Source of the DNA: an uncultured Pseudophaeobacter sp.
Lineage (GTDB): Bacteria; Pseudomonadota; Alphaproteobacteria; Rhodobacterales; Rhodobacteraceae
DNA length: 64,000 nt
Reading direction: 5' to 3'
NCBI GenBank assembly: GCA_905479575.1
Contig: CAJQNB010000041.1
Span: 37,678 to 101,677 of the forward strand
Shown one piece after another: positions 34,375 through 43,668 of this stretch; within the stretch, counting starts at the first letter, position 1, and every line of letters begins with the position of its first letter. Made by a program: the position numbers and the translations under genes. The notes beneath the pieces are model-generated. The model had not been told where the DNA came from, made no database searches, and saw only the letters and a list, made by a program, of their open reading frames with translations.

Positions 34375-36566
34375 CGCGGATTATCTTGGCTGTTCTGGGT
34401 CTGATCGGACTGGTGTTGCTCTTGGCGCCCTGGGTCACGATCAGCTCTGACACCGAGGCCCTGACCGTCGGGGACAATGCCGGGCTCCCCTCTCTCACCG
34501 ATGGTACCGGGCTGGATGTGCTTGTCGCGCTCAGCCACCAGCAGGTCTCCCAGCGCAACAGAGCAGCAAAAGAAATTGCACACCACCTGAGGCAAGACCC
34601 TTTGGTCGATGAGGTTCTTGTCACCACGCCGGCCCCCTCGGAAGAATTTGACAGCTGGGTCTGGGAAAACCGGCTCAAGCTGGCCCCGCCAGCACAGTCG
34701 GATCTGGAGAGCCAGAGCATGGTTCGGCGGCTCGTAGAGGCAAAAGACTATTTTTCCGATGCGGCGAGCATCGTGTTTGGGGACCGTTTTCTGCGGGATC
34801 CAACAGGAAGCTATTGGCGCATCATAAAGCGGTTTGAGAGCCCCGGAGACGCCTTCCCGGTTGTAAACGGCGTTTGGCAATCCAACGATAACTCCGCAGC
34901 AATTCTGCATATCCGCTTGGTACAGTTCCCCTTTGACGCCCAGGCGCTACAGGATTGGTCATCGGCACTGCGTGACCTTGCCGCTCATAAGGGGATGACG
35001 GCGCATCTGCTAGGGGTCCGGGTGATCGCCGCAGAGACCACCCAGTTCAACTCCACAGCCTCGGCGCGCGCCTCAACTATCGCCAGCCTGCTTTTGGTGA
35101 TTTGGCTGATCTGGTCACTGCGCTCGGTGGCCTTGGTGGTGCATACCTTTCTCCCCCTCGCCCTGGGAGTGGCCGCAGCCATTGGCGTGGTCAATCTGGC
35201 ATTTGGCTCGGTGCATATTCTGGCCCTGGCCTTTGGTGGCGTTCTTTTGGGGCTGGCACTGGACTATCCGATCCATGTCATGGCCCATCATGGCAGTCGC
35301 CGCAGCAATGCCAATAGGCTGATCCTGCTGGGCGCTGCCACCACCGGGCTTTCGTTTTTGGCCATGGTTGGCACACAGGTTCCCGCATTGGTTCAAGCCG
35401 GGGTCTTTATCCTGGTCGGGCTGTCCGTCGCCGCCATTGCCTCCGTCGTGATGCCCGTGCCCAAAAGGGCGGAAATACGCGGCATCGCGCTCAGCGCCTT
35501 TGGCTTTTACCTGCCTGCCAAGGCCTGGATCGAGGCCACGCTCATTGGGGCTGGGCTCGTCACAGTGGTACTGTTTAATCAACCACCCCCCATCACTCTC
35601 TTTGAACCGCCAGAGCACATCCGCACAGAGCTGGCGGAATTGAACCAAAAACTGGTCCTGCCCTCCAGCACTTATGCCATCGACGTAGAGGGCGAAACGC
35701 TCAGCGCGCTGCTTGAAAACGAGGTGCAACTGGCAGCAAAATTGGATCAGGCCATCGAAGACGGGGATTTGCACTCGTATCAGATGCTCTCTCAATGGCT
35801 CTCCCCCTCGCGCGCCCTTCACAGCTCAGTTTCCGACTTCCAAGCCGAGGCAGAACTGGCACTGGAGCAGGCAGGCATGGCCGTTGCCTTTGCCGAGCAA
35901 CAGACCCTTGCGTTTGAACGCGCCCTCCTGGCCCCAGGCCTGCAGCCGGAAGACCTGAGCAGGTTCCCGGAATTGCAGGGCTTGGCCAGGCGGCTGTCGG
36001 TCTCAGAGGGGCGCTGGAAGGAAAGGGTTGAACTGGTCTTGCCACAGGGCAGCTCTCAGTTGGATCTGACCCTCACCACCCCAGGCGCTGAGCTGGTCGA
36101 CCTACTGGCCCCCATTCGCCAAACCATGACAGATCTGCGCAGTCGCATTGCCTCCTGGCTTCTTGCTGGATTGCTCTGCGGTATGGGGGTGCTGGCTGTT
36201 GGACTGGGCAGCCGGAGTGAAGCCCTGCGCATTTTCCGCACTTGCTGCGCGGTTCTGGGCGGCAGCGCCTGCATCATCATCGCGGTTTACGGTGCGTTCA
36301 GCATCTTTCACATCGTCGCTATGGCTCTTGTTGTGGGAATTGGCGTGGATTATGATCTCATCCTGACCGGCATGAAGGGAGACAAAGACAGCAAGACCTC
36401 TGCCAGATCAGTCTTTGTATGCGCGGGATCCACCCTGATCGCCTTCCTTGTTCTTTCTCTTTCTGAAGTTCAGATCCTTCATCAGATAGGTACAACAGTG
36501 ACTATGGGATTGATGTTGATGCTGTTTCTGACTCTTGCACAGACAAAACGAAATGAAGACCTATGA
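34371..36566 (+). CDS. MMPL/RND-type exporter of the aryl-polyene-type cluster
   Basis: A 731-residue inner-membrane protein. Two repeats, each one helix, a large periplasmic loop (about 25-210 and 400-590) and five further helices. In the first bundle FGGVLLGLALDYPIHVMAHHG carries the Asp expected for proton relay; the second has VVGIGVDYDLILTGMKG. It fits the exporter of aryl-polyene clusters. Coupled by ATGA at both ends. Confidence 0.9.
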   Translation: MTRIILAVLGLIGLVLLLAPWVTISSDTEALTVGDNAGLPSLTDGTGLDVLVALSHQQVSQRNRAAKEIAHHLRQDPLVDEVLVTTPAPSEEFDSWVWENRLKLAPPAQSDLESQSMVRRLVEAKDYFSDAASIVFGDRFLRDPTGSYWRIIKRFESPGDAFPVVNGVWQSNDNSAAILHIRLVQFPFDAQALQDWSSALRDLAAHKGMTAHLLGVRVIAAETTQFNSTASARASTIASLLLVIWLIWSLRSVALVVHTFLPLALGVAAAIGVVNLAFGSVHILALAFGGVLLGLALDYPIHVMAHHGSRRSNANRLILLGAATTGLSFLAMVGTQVPALVQAGVFILVGLSVAAIASVVMPVPKRAEIRGIALSAFGFYLPAKAWIEATLIGAGLVTVVLFNQPPPITLFEPPEHIRTELAELNQKLVLPSSTYAIDVEGETLSALLENEVQLAAKLDQAIEDGDLHSYQMLSQWLSPSRALHSSVSDFQAEAELALEQAGMAVAFAEQQTLAFERALLAPGLQPEDLSRFPELQGLARRLSVSEGRWKERVELVLPQGSSQLDLTLTTPGAELVDLLAPIRQTMTDLRSRIASWLLAGLLCGMGVLAVGLGSRSEALRIFRTCCAVLGGSACIIIAVYGAFSIFHIVAMALVVGIGVDYDLILTGMKGDKDSKTSARSVFVCAGSTLIAFLVLSLSEVQILHQIGTTVTMGLMLMLFLTLAQTKRNEDL

Positions 36567-37753
36567 CGAATTTACCAGGTGCCAATAATATCGGCATTTC
36601 CCATAGCGCGCTTGTGTCCTGCCTGGGTCGCGGACGTGCCGCCCATGTGACGGCGCTGCGTAATGGCACCTCCGGGTTGCGCGCAGACCATCATCTGGAC
36701 CTGCCCTTCAGTTGTTTTCTCGGTGAAGTTGATGACCTGGCCGACCTCCGCTTTCCGGTAGAGCTGAGCGCCTATGACAATCGGGCCAACCGCCTGGCCC
36801 TGGCCGCACTGGGAAGCGATGGCTTTGATCAGGCAGCACTGGCAACGCGGGAAAAATGGGGCGCGCTACGCTGTGGCATCGTCATAGGCACCTCCACTGC
36901 AGGCGTTGAGATGCTGGAACGTGTTTATCGCGCGCGGGATGACGACGCTCCAATGCCCAAAAGCTATTCGATGCGCCATCATGACAGCCAACAGGCTGTT
37001 GCGGCTTTTCTGCAGGACTATCTGGATTTCCAGGGTCCAAGCTATTCGATTTCAACCGCCTGCTCCTCCTCGGCAAAGGCGCTGGTTGACGCCTATCAAC
37101 TCATCGAGGCCGGTCTTTGTGATGCGGTGCTGGTTGGCGGTGTCGACAGTCTCTGCCTGACTTCGCTAAATGGGTTTGAATCCCTGGAACTGATCTCACG
37201 CAGCCCCTGTAAACCCTGTGACAGCAACCGTGATGGCCTGTCCATCGGCGAGGCCGCAGCCTTTTTGATCGTCGAACGTGACAGTAAAAACGGCATCCGG
37301 ATGAGCGGTTTTGGCGAAAGCTCGGATGGAACCAATATGTCCACCCCTCCCGAAGACGGGGCCGGGGCCGCCACAGCAATCCGTCAGGCGCTTCAACGTG
37401 CCGACCTTACAGCGGGGGATATCGACTACGTCAATCTGCATGGCACCGCCACGATTGTGAATGACGCGGCCGAAGCTCAGGCCGTCAGCTCTGCGATCGG
37501 CGCGCAGGTCCCCGCCTCCTCTCTGAAAGGCGCCATTGGCCATACCCTGGGCGCCGCTGGTGCCGCCGAGGCGGTGTTATGTCTCTACGCGCTGGAACAC
37601 GGCATCATTCCCGGCAACCCCGGCCTCGAAAAACTGGATCCCAAGGCCCTGCCAAACGTCGCCGCACAATGCCGCAACGCACCTTTGAAACATGTTGTCA
37701 GCAACTCGTTTGGCTTTGGCGGCTCCAACTGCGCATTGGTGCTAAGCCGATGA
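36563..37753 (+). CDS. Beta-ketoacyl-ACP synthase (KS)
   Basis: A 396-residue FabF-type condensing enzyme. The triad is Cys167 (STACSSS), His293 (LHGTAT) and His327 (GAIGHTLGAAG), so it should be active. It condenses malonyl-ACP with the growing chain. The adjoining CLF-like gene suggests a KS-CLF heterodimer as in type II polyketide synthases. Starts within the MMPL stop (ATGA) and ends overlapping the next gene. Confidence 0.92.
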   Translation: MTNLPGANNIGISHSALVSCLGRGRAAHVTALRNGTSGLRADHHLDLPFSCFLGEVDDLADLRFPVELSAYDNRANRLALAALGSDGFDQAALATREKWGALRCGIVIGTSTAGVEMLERVYRARDDDAPMPKSYSMRHHDSQQAVAAFLQDYLDFQGPSYSISTACSSSAKALVDAYQLIEAGLCDAVLVGGVDSLCLTSLNGFESLELISRSPCKPCDSNRDGLSIGEAAAFLIVERDSKNGIRMSGFGESSDGTNMSTPPEDGAGAATAIRQALQRADLTAGDIDYVNLHGTATIVNDAAEAQAVSSAIGAQVPASSLKGAIGHTLGAAGAAEAVLCLYALEHGIIPGNPGLEKLDPKALPNVAAQCRNAPLKHVVSNSFGFGGSNCALVLSR

Positions 37754-38541
37754 CCCAGACACAGATCTTTGTAGATGCCGTTTCGCTGATCGCGCCCTCA
37801 AAAGAGCATACCGAGCCCCTGGCGAAATCACTTGCGACCGCCAATTTTACCACCTTCCCCGAAGGCTGGAAACCCAGCCCCGATAGCATCCCTGCACGCG
37901 CCCGTCGGCGCTATAGCCCGCAAACGCTTCTGGCGATACAGGCGGCGGAAAACATTGCCCCGGCACTGGCACAGGATGCAGCCTGGGTCTTTGGCTCCGC
38001 CTATGGAGAAGGCGAGACCCTACAGCTGATCCTGGAAGCGCTGCGCGGCCCGACCATGGCAATCCGACCCACCCGGTTCCAGAACTCGGTGCATAATGCG
38101 GCCTCGGGCCAGTGGACCATTGCACAGAGCATCAAGACAGCCGCCACCAGCATCTGTGGCGCCGATCATACCGCAGGATCCAGCCTGCTAAAGGCCCTGT
38201 TGCAGGTGCAGCTTGAACAGCGCCCCGTTGGGGTGGTGCTGTTTGATGCGCCGCTGCCTGCACCGCTTGATACATCACATTTCCTAACCTGCCCCGCTGG
38301 TGCCGGTCTGGCCCTGTCCAGCCGACAAAGCCCACAGTCCTTTGCCAGCATCGCCTTCTCGCTGGCACAACGGGCTGAAACACGCCCCCGGACCAGATAT
38401 GCCCAAGCAGCGCTTGCAACCCTGAACCCGGTGTTTTCCATCCTGCCCCTATTTGAAAAACTAGTCGAAAGAGACGCAGGCGATGTTACTCTTGGGCTCA
38501 ACGGTGGGATGAATTTAAACCTAGAGGTGACCCTGCTGTGA
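37750..38541 (+). CDS. Chain-length-factor-like ketosynthase partner
   Basis: A 263-residue protein related to the N-terminal part of ketosynthases, the type annotated as beta-ketoacyl synthase chain length factor. It is much shorter than KS and lacks the C-terminal two histidines; near the expected active site it reads AATSICGADHTAG. It is therefore probably non-catalytic and pairs with the KS to set polyene length. The ATG at 37,750 overlaps the KS stop. Confidence 0.83.
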   Translation: MTQTQIFVDAVSLIAPSKEHTEPLAKSLATANFTTFPEGWKPSPDSIPARARRRYSPQTLLAIQAAENIAPALAQDAAWVFGSAYGEGETLQLILEALRGPTMAIRPTRFQNSVHNAASGQWTIAQSIKTAATSICGADHTAGSSLLKALLQVQLEQRPVGVVLFDAPLPAPLDTSHFLTCPAGAGLALSSRQSPQSFASIAFSLAQRAETRPRTRYAQAALATLNPVFSILPLFEKLVERDAGDVTLGLNGGMNLNLEVTLL

Positions 38542-38963
38542 CCTTTGACGACGTATTGGAACGCATGCCCCACAAGGGGGCAATGCGGCTGATTGAACGG
38601 ATTATTTCGGTCGACGACACGGTAATCCACTGCCTGGGCGTGGCTCACGGTGAGGTAGATTACCCACTGCGGTTAAACGGTATCCTATACGCCGCCAATC
38701 TTGTTGAGCTTGGGGCACAAGCAGCAGCGGCCCATGCCTCGATTGGGGATTTGAAAGGCAACCATACTGGCCTGTTGATTGGTCTGCAGAACGTCAACCT
38801 CCTGACCTCCACAGTGATTGATTGCTCTGACAATCTGCATATCACGGCCCGTCAGCTGCATTTTGACGGCAACGGTGCCCTTTATGATTTTGAAATCAGC
38901 TCTCAGGAGCAAAGATACATCGAGGGTCGCGCAACCCTCAAGATGCAGGGAGAAGCAGAATGA
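38538..38963 (+). CDS. Second hot-dog dehydratase (ApeP-like)
   Basis: A 141-residue protein starting at GTG inside the previous stop. RMPHKGAMRLIERI at the N-terminus and ELGAQAAAAHAS further on resemble the FabZ-like dehydratase that forms the second dehydratase subunit in aryl-polyene synthases. It lacks the classical HFPGxPxxPG loop of the other dehydratase, so the two may form a heterodimer. Coupled by ATGA to the ketoreductase. Confidence 0.8.
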   Translation: MTFDDVLERMPHKGAMRLIERIISVDDTVIHCLGVAHGEVDYPLRLNGILYAANLVELGAQAAAAHASIGDLKGNHTGLLIGLQNVNLLTSTVIDCSDNLHITARQLHFDGNGALYDFEISSQEQRYIEGRATLKMQGEAE

Positions 38964-39676
38964 AGCGGGCCTTGGTGGTAGGCGGATCCAGCCCGATTGG
39001 GCAGGCCGTGAGCAGTGAGTTGGCGGCAATGGGGATGCATGTCTTTGTTCATGCGAACAAAAATCTGGATCAGGCGCAGACCTGCGTGAACAACATCACG
39101 GCAAATGGCGGCAGCGCCGAGGCTCTGCAGCTGGACATTCTGGCCCCCGAGGCCGCCAATCAGCTGGAGGCGCTTGCCACAGAAGGGCCGATACAGGTGG
39201 TGGTGCATTGCGTCGGTGGGCAAATCGACAAACCCTTTGCCGCGATGGCGTTTGACGACTGGAAAAATGTCATCGACCTCAATCTGACAAGCTTTTACTC
39301 TGCGGTGCGGCCCCTGATCATGCCAATGCTGCGCAGCAGATGGGGGCGCATTATTGCGCTGTCTTCCCTCACGGCTGTGCGCGGCAATCGCGGCCAGACC
39401 AACTACGCCGCCGCAAAGGGCGGGTTCCTGCCCCTGATGAAATCCTTGACCCAGGAATACGGCTCGCGTGGCATCACCGCCAATGTGGTGGCCCCGGGGC
39501 TGATCGACACCGCCGAAACCACCAACCTCAGCAACTACGACGAATTGGTCAAAATGACGCCAGCACGCCGCGCCGGCACGGTCGCGGAAGTTGCCGCCCT
39601 CGTCGGCTATCTGGCCAGCGACAAGGCCGGGTTCATTTCCGGCCAGCAGATCAGCATTGATGGCGGCTGTTCCTAA
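38960..39676 (+). CDS. 3-oxoacyl-ACP reductase (ketoreductase, FabG-like)
   Basis: A 238-residue short-chain dehydrogenase. NADPH-binding motif VVGGSSPIG (6-14), catalytic Ser136, Tyr149 and Lys153 (YAAAK), and C-terminal GQQISIDGG. It reduces the beta-keto group after each condensation. Last gene of the string of ATGA/GTGA-coupled genes; the IS5 relic begins 63 bases after its stop. Confidence 0.93.
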   Translation: MKRALVVGGSSPIGQAVSSELAAMGMHVFVHANKNLDQAQTCVNNITANGGSAEALQLDILAPEAANQLEALATEGPIQVVVHCVGGQIDKPFAAMAFDDWKNVIDLNLTSFYSAVRPLIMPMLRSRWGRIIALSSLTAVRGNRGQTNYAAAKGGFLPLMKSLTQEYGSRGITANVVAPGLIDTAETTNLSNYDELVKMTPARRAGTVAEVAALVGYLASDKAGFISGQQISIDGGCS

Positions 39677-39739
39677 GTCCCGCTTTGGCGGGGTCAGTAT
39701 CGTTAATACAACCCTCAAGTTCAGCCAACAGATCTGAGC

Positions 39740-40262
39740 GGCTTTGTTGCGCAAATCGACTGAAGGACAGACTCCCCCTTTCCCCGGAGGGAGTTATCCT
39801 GCGGGTTCTGTGACAGGTACTGCTGGTCGTGACCTCCACGGCTCGCACTTCCAGCGTTTCTTTGTCAATTCCTATGTGTATCTTGCGCCAGAGCTGACGT
39901 TTTGGACCACCATGCTTGCGAGCATTCCACTCGCCTTTGCCTTCGGCCTTGATCCCCGTGCTGTCGACAAGGAGGTTTCGTGGGCCCTTGGAACCACGAT
40001 AAGGCAGGTTCACGTTCAGTGTCTTTTGACCTCGGCTCAATGTGCTGAAATCCGGCGCAGACCAATCCAGACCCGGCAAACGCAACAGGCTCTGAACGAC
40101 CCCCGTTCGCCAGTGGGCTCGAACCAGTGGCGCCTTCACTGGCTCACTCTGCCGAAGCGGCATTCCGAACAGCACCTTCAGGCTGAGGCCCGCCTGGATC
40201 GCCGCATCACTGAAACTCTGGGTTCGCCCGCGCTTACCATTCGGCGGCGGAACCCAGACCAT
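39740..40262 (-). mobile_element. IS5-family relic, right copy (reverse), with truncated transposase
   Basis: The reverse strand encodes an IS5-type transposase start: RTQSFSDAAIQAGLSLKVLF, GLDWSAPDFSTLSRGQKTL, DSTGIKAEGKGEWNARKHGG, HIGIDKETLEVRAVEVTTS. It then jumps directly to sequence matching the extreme 3' end of the other copy (ACCTGTCACAGAACCCGCAG), so the C-terminal half with catalytic residues is deleted. The end CGATTTGCGCAACAAAGCC lies at 39,740. The other end is lost at the junction with the IS110 relic. Inverted relative to the copy at 26.7 kb. Confidence 0.82.
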
Positions 40263-40761
40263 CTCGGAGACGAGCTAAATGGACAGTAATCCGCGCTGCT
40301 TCAACTTGTTTCGTCAGCATCGCCCATAGGGCACGCGCCATCTGGTTGGCCAGCGCGCTCGCGACGACCATGCGTGGTTTGCGGGGCAGCAGGCATTTCA
40401 GCCAGCCGTTGTTCGGCGTATCAAACCGCTCGACCGCCTGAAGAACGGCCATCGCACCCGAGACCAGCAGCCTGCGGATGTCGCGCTGCCCCATCTTCGG
40501 GGTCTGCCCGAGCCGCGGCTTGCCGCCCGTCGAGTGTTGTTTTGGCACGAGCCCGAGCCAGGCGGCAAAATCGCGCCCCCACCCGTGTGCCATGGCGCAA
40601 GCTTCCTTGGCTACAATGCACCTCGGATGTTAGGCAATGAACGCGAGCAGCTGAGCCCGTGAAAGCTGCTTGCGGAACATGACAGATCCATCGTCGCGCG
40701 CGCCGTGCAAATGGAAAACGCGCTTTGCAAGATCAATCCCGACAATGGTAACTTCGGACAT
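40263..40761 (-). mobile_element. IS110-family relic with broken transposase
   Basis: Reverse strand. From ATG at 40,761 the protein starts SEVTIVGIDLAKRVFHLHG, the DEDD-domain start of IS110 transposases, and stops after about 47 codons. After an internal deletion it resumes as GRDFAAWLGLVPKQHSTGGK and GQTPKMGQRDIRRLLVSGAM, the C-terminal Transposase_20 domain. Most of the catalytic region is gone, so it is dead. Confidence 0.82.
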
Positions 40762-41040
40762 GGTTGCTCTCTCCTTCTGTGATGTCTTCAGAAAACATCA
40801 CCTTGGCACATTATGATGCCGTCGGGAGGGGGCATCCATGCCATCAACAAAGCCGCGTGACGGTTTTGCCGCCAGCAATGGCGATGACTGGGCAATACAT
40901 CGCGGTGTTGGCCTGTATGATTGGCCTTTGGCCAAATAGTCACATCCCGTTGAACAGGGGTTTTCTCAGCTTTCGAACAGCGCCATCTTGGATCAAAGCG
41001 GCAGGCATCCGGTGATGCCTATGAGCTCCAGGAGAGATAA
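40762..41040. other. Spacer between IS110 relic and rhodanese gene
   Basis: 279 bases. The first part probably still belongs to the IS110 left end. CAGGAGA (about 41,029-41,035) is the ribosome site of the rhodanese gene. No other gene seen. Confidence 0.4.
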
Positions 41041-41439
41041 ATGGCAATTTCCTTGCAAGAGATGATGGCTGACGCAAATGCGGCAGTGGCGCGCATTCCG
41101 GTGGCCCAGGCGCAGGAGTTGATCGCGCGAGGGGCTTTGTTGCTCGATGTGCGCGACGCCCCTGAATTGGAAGCGCAGGGGCGCGCGACTGGATCGCATC
41201 ATATTCCGCGTGGGATGTTGGAGTTTCGCGCCGATCCTGCCAGCCCCTTTTATGATGTGGCCCTGCGTGCGGATCGCCCTGTGGTACTGCATTGCGCTAG
41301 TGGTGGCCGTGCGGCCCTTGCGGGCAAGCTGCTGAAAGACATGGGGTACGACGAGGTCTACAACCTAGGTGGCTTTGCTGAGTGGAAAGAGGCTGGGGCG
41401 CCGGTAGAAGAACCTGTCGATCGCGGCATGGGGCTTTGA
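41041..41439 (+). CDS. Rhodanese-like sulfurtransferase
   Basis: A 132-residue single-domain rhodanese. ALLLDVRDAPELEAQG opens the domain and the active-site loop is LHCASGGRAAL with Cys85. It would transfer sulfane sulfur to a thiol acceptor in the cytoplasm; natural donor unknown. Preceded by AGGAG and well spaced from the IS relics; it marks return to ordinary chromosome. Confidence 0.9.
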   Translation: MAISLQEMMADANAAVARIPVAQAQELIARGALLLDVRDAPELEAQGRATGSHHIPRGMLEFRADPASPFYDVALRADRPVVLHCASGGRAALAGKLLKDMGYDEVYNLGGFAEWKEAGAPVEEPVDRGMGL

Positions 41440-41526
41440 GGTGAACTGATCCGGATCAAAGAACGGGTGCGCAGATTTGGGTAAGACATGATTCACATTC
41501 GAAACCCAATAGTCGAGGAGGCCTGT

Positions 41527-41718
41527 ATGTTACGCCTTGCATCCATTCTTTATTCCCTGATCGGCAGTAGCCTGGCTGGCGTCGGTGTTATCGCCGTTCT
41601 GGTGGCTGGATTCGTGTCGGTAAATGCGATCTTGCTTGCGGCTGTTGGCGGCGCGGTTCTGGGCCTGCCGGTGGCCTGGCTGGTGGCGCGCCAGCTCTAT
41701 CAGAACGGAGCCCACTAA
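41527..41718 (+). CDS. Small two-helix membrane protein
   Basis: A 63-residue protein with two hydrophobic helices (LIGSSLAGVGVIAVLVAG and ILLAAVGGAVLGLPVAWLVA) and a short polar tail. Similar roseobacter proteins carry the misleading name CTP synthetase; nothing here supports that. GAGGAGG (41,515-41,521) six bases upstream supports the ATG at 41,527, although the frame is open from 41,488. Confidence 0.7.
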   Translation: MLRLASILYSLIGSSLAGVGVIAVLVAGFVSVNAILLAAVGGAVLGLPVAWLVARQLYQNGAH

Positions 41719-41758
41719 CTGTTTCACGGGACTGATCCACCAATCTGGCAAAAGGTGG

Positions 41759-41784
41759 CCCCCAAAGCTCACGGACTTTGGGGT
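41759..41784. terminator. Bidirectional hairpin between convergent genes
   Basis: Perfect 8-bp stem CCCCAAAG (41,760-41,767) with CTTTGGGG (41,776-41,783), 8-base loop, placed between a forward gene ending at 41,718 and a reverse gene ending at 41,802. T runs are weak on both sides. Confidence 0.5.
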
Positions 41785-41801
41785 GGTCCTGTTTATGGCA
41801 G

Positions 41802-42560
41802 TCAGGCGTTGAGAAAGGCGCGGGCATTGGCCTCAAAGGCGCGCGGCTTTTCTGCATGGAGCCAATGACCGGCCCCGGGGATCTTGGCAAAGCGGGCGTT
41901 GGGGAAGCGGGCGAGGATGACGTCGCGGTCTTCGCGCCGCACGTAGTCCGAATTGCCACCAGACAGAAAGAGCACAGATCCCTGCCATTGGGCCTCGGTC
42001 TCAGGGAAAGACATGATGTCGGGCATATGCCGCGCCAGGGTGTCCAGGTTGAGCCGCCATCCCTTGTTGGGGATATCTAGGGACTGGGTGAAAAAGCTCT
42101 GCAGGGCAGGTTCGACACCCGCTTTTGCCAATTGTTGCTCAACATCGCCGCGCCGTTCCACTTGGTCAAAATTCACTGCGCGCATTGCGTCGATGAATTG
42201 AATTTGACTGTGGCTATAGGGCACAGGCGCAATATCGGCGACAATCAGGCGATGCACCATTTCCGTGTGGTTGAGGGCCAGCATCATGGCGGTTTTGCCG
42301 CCCATGGAGTGGCCGATCACATCCATATGGCCCCCGTGCGCTGCGATGACTTCGGCCAGGTCTTCGGCCATTTCCGGATAACTGTGGCTGTCGCTCCAGG
42401 CGCTTTGCCCGTGGTTGCGCAGATCAACGGCAACAACCTGGCGCTCATCCGCGAGCCGTTTGCAGATCACCCCCCAATTGCGCGCAGATCCATAGAGACC
42501 ATGGGCAACCAGCAAGGGAGGTTTATCGGTGGGGGTACCATGTAGAATGTAGTTCAGCAT
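41802..42560 (-). CDS. Alpha/beta hydrolase (YbfF-like esterase)
   Basis: A 252-residue hydrolase. VAHGLYGSARNWG forms the oxyanion-hole region, GHSMGG contains the nucleophile Ser85, and GAGHWLHAE near the end holds the catalytic His. Resembles small proteobacterial esterases such as YbfF. Substrate unknown. The ATG at 42,560 gives the family start (MLNYILHG); the frame is open to 42,779 without support. Confidence 0.88.
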   Translation of the reverse strand: MLNYILHGTPTDKPPLLVAHGLYGSARNWGVICKRLADERQVVAVDLRNHGQSAWSDSHSYPEMAEDLAEVIAAHGGHMDVIGHSMGGKTAMMLALNHTEMVHRLIVADIAPVPYSHSQIQFIDAMRAVNFDQVERRGDVEQQLAKAGVEPALQSFFTQSLDIPNKGWRLNLDTLARHMPDIMSFPETEAQWQGSVLFLSGGNSDYVRREDRDVILARFPNARFAKIPGAGHWLHAEKPRAFEANARAFLNA

Positions 42561-42684
42561 GCGCCAGTGATAGCCTTGCGGCCAGGGCATGGCCAGACCC
42601 ATTGAGGCGCAGGGACGCTTGCGGTAACTACTGGGGGCAGGAAACCGGGGCGAGCACAGCGTCCCAAAAGCGGAGCACAGATCA

Positions 42685-43050
42685 ATGGCGCAAGACATCT
42701 TTGCCGATATCGAAGAGGTGCAGGAGTTGTTGAGATCCCATGCCGAGGTCTCGGGGGATCTGGCATCCGCTTTAGGCAAGGCGCGGCGTCAGCTGCCGCG
42801 GCGAATTTATAAACAAGGGATGCGTCTGGCCAATGCTTTGCCGATGTTGGAGCATCCAAAGCTGCGCCAGACCCAGGATGAAAAATCCCTGCAACAGGCA
42901 GCGCGGGAAGTGAGAAACCACCTGAAAAAGATCGACACCGCAGATCGCCGCAAGGGACGTATGCTCGAGATCCTGGGCAGTATGGCCTTCGCTATACTGG
43001 TGGTGTTTGTGCTGCTGGTGACTGTTTTGCGTTGGCGTGGGTTTATCTGA
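42685..43050 (+). CDS. Hypothetical protein with C-terminal membrane anchor
   Basis: A 121-residue protein: soluble helical N-part (about 1-90) with many charged residues, then one hydrophobic helix (ILGSMAFAILVVFVLLVTVL) ending in a short polar tail. Likely a tail-anchored inner-membrane protein. Divergent from the hydrolase. No family recognised. Confidence 0.65.
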   Translation: MAQDIFADIEEVQELLRSHAEVSGDLASALGKARRQLPRRIYKQGMRLANALPMLEHPKLRQTQDEKSLQQAAREVRNHLKKIDTADRRKGRMLEILGSMAFAILVVFVLLVTVLRWRGFI

Positions 43051-43212
43051 CCTGCAGAACGGTCTAGTTACCGGCCTGTTGGGGGATGTTCGGCGCGGGG
43101 TCCTGGCAGCAGGCGGCTGTAGCATCTACCTAATCCAGCTCAACAAATAAGGTTGGTACGCCCGCGTGAAGCTGTCATGGTGGATGCGATAGAGAAACTG
43201 GAGATGCGTTGT

Positions 43213-43668
43213 ATGCTCATTGTTGGCTGGCGGGAGCGTGTCGATCTGCCGCTTCTGGGTCTCAGAAACCTCAAAGCAAAAATAGACACCGGGGCGCGTA
43301 CATCTGCCCTGCATGCGACCGATATCGTGAGCTTTGAACGCGATGGCGTCCCTTGGGTCAAGTTTCACACCCGGTTCGATGATGACGCGCTGGATACGGA
43401 TGTGGAATGCCCGATTTTCGACCAACGGGATATTCGCAACACCAGTGGCATCCCGCAGTCCCGTGTCGTCATTCGAACCAAATTTCGGATTGGCAGCCGC
43501 CTGTGGAAGATCGATCTGTCGCTGACTGAGCGCTCAGACATGAAGTTTCGAATGATTGTCGGACGCACCGCTTTGCGGCGACACAATATCCTTGTCGATC
43601 CCAGCAAAAGCAATCTGACGACGCCAGTTTCGGCCCAACACTCTGATGAAAGGAGCTCGCCTTCATGA
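43213..43668 (+). CDS. RimB-like retropepsin-fold protease (ATP-dependent zinc protease family)
   Basis: A 151-residue protein of the family named RimB or ATP-dependent zinc protease. [12 protein letters not shown] starts the domain and [13 protein letters not shown] carries the aspartic-protease-like DTGA (25-28); [10 protein letters not shown] and the terminal [10 protein letters not shown] complete the fold. In pseudomonads RimB removes glutamates added by RimK. Start uncertain: in-frame ATGs at 43,153, 43,177, 43,204 and 43,213. Coupled by ATGA to the ligase gene. Confidence 0.82.
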   Translation: MLIVGWRERVDLPLLGLRNLKAKIDTGARTSALHATDIVSFERDGVPWVKFHTRFDDDALDTDVECPIFDQRDIRNTSGIPQSRVVIRTKFRIGSRLWKIDLSLTERSDMKFRMIVGRTALRRHNILVDPSKSNLTTPVSAQHSDERSSPS

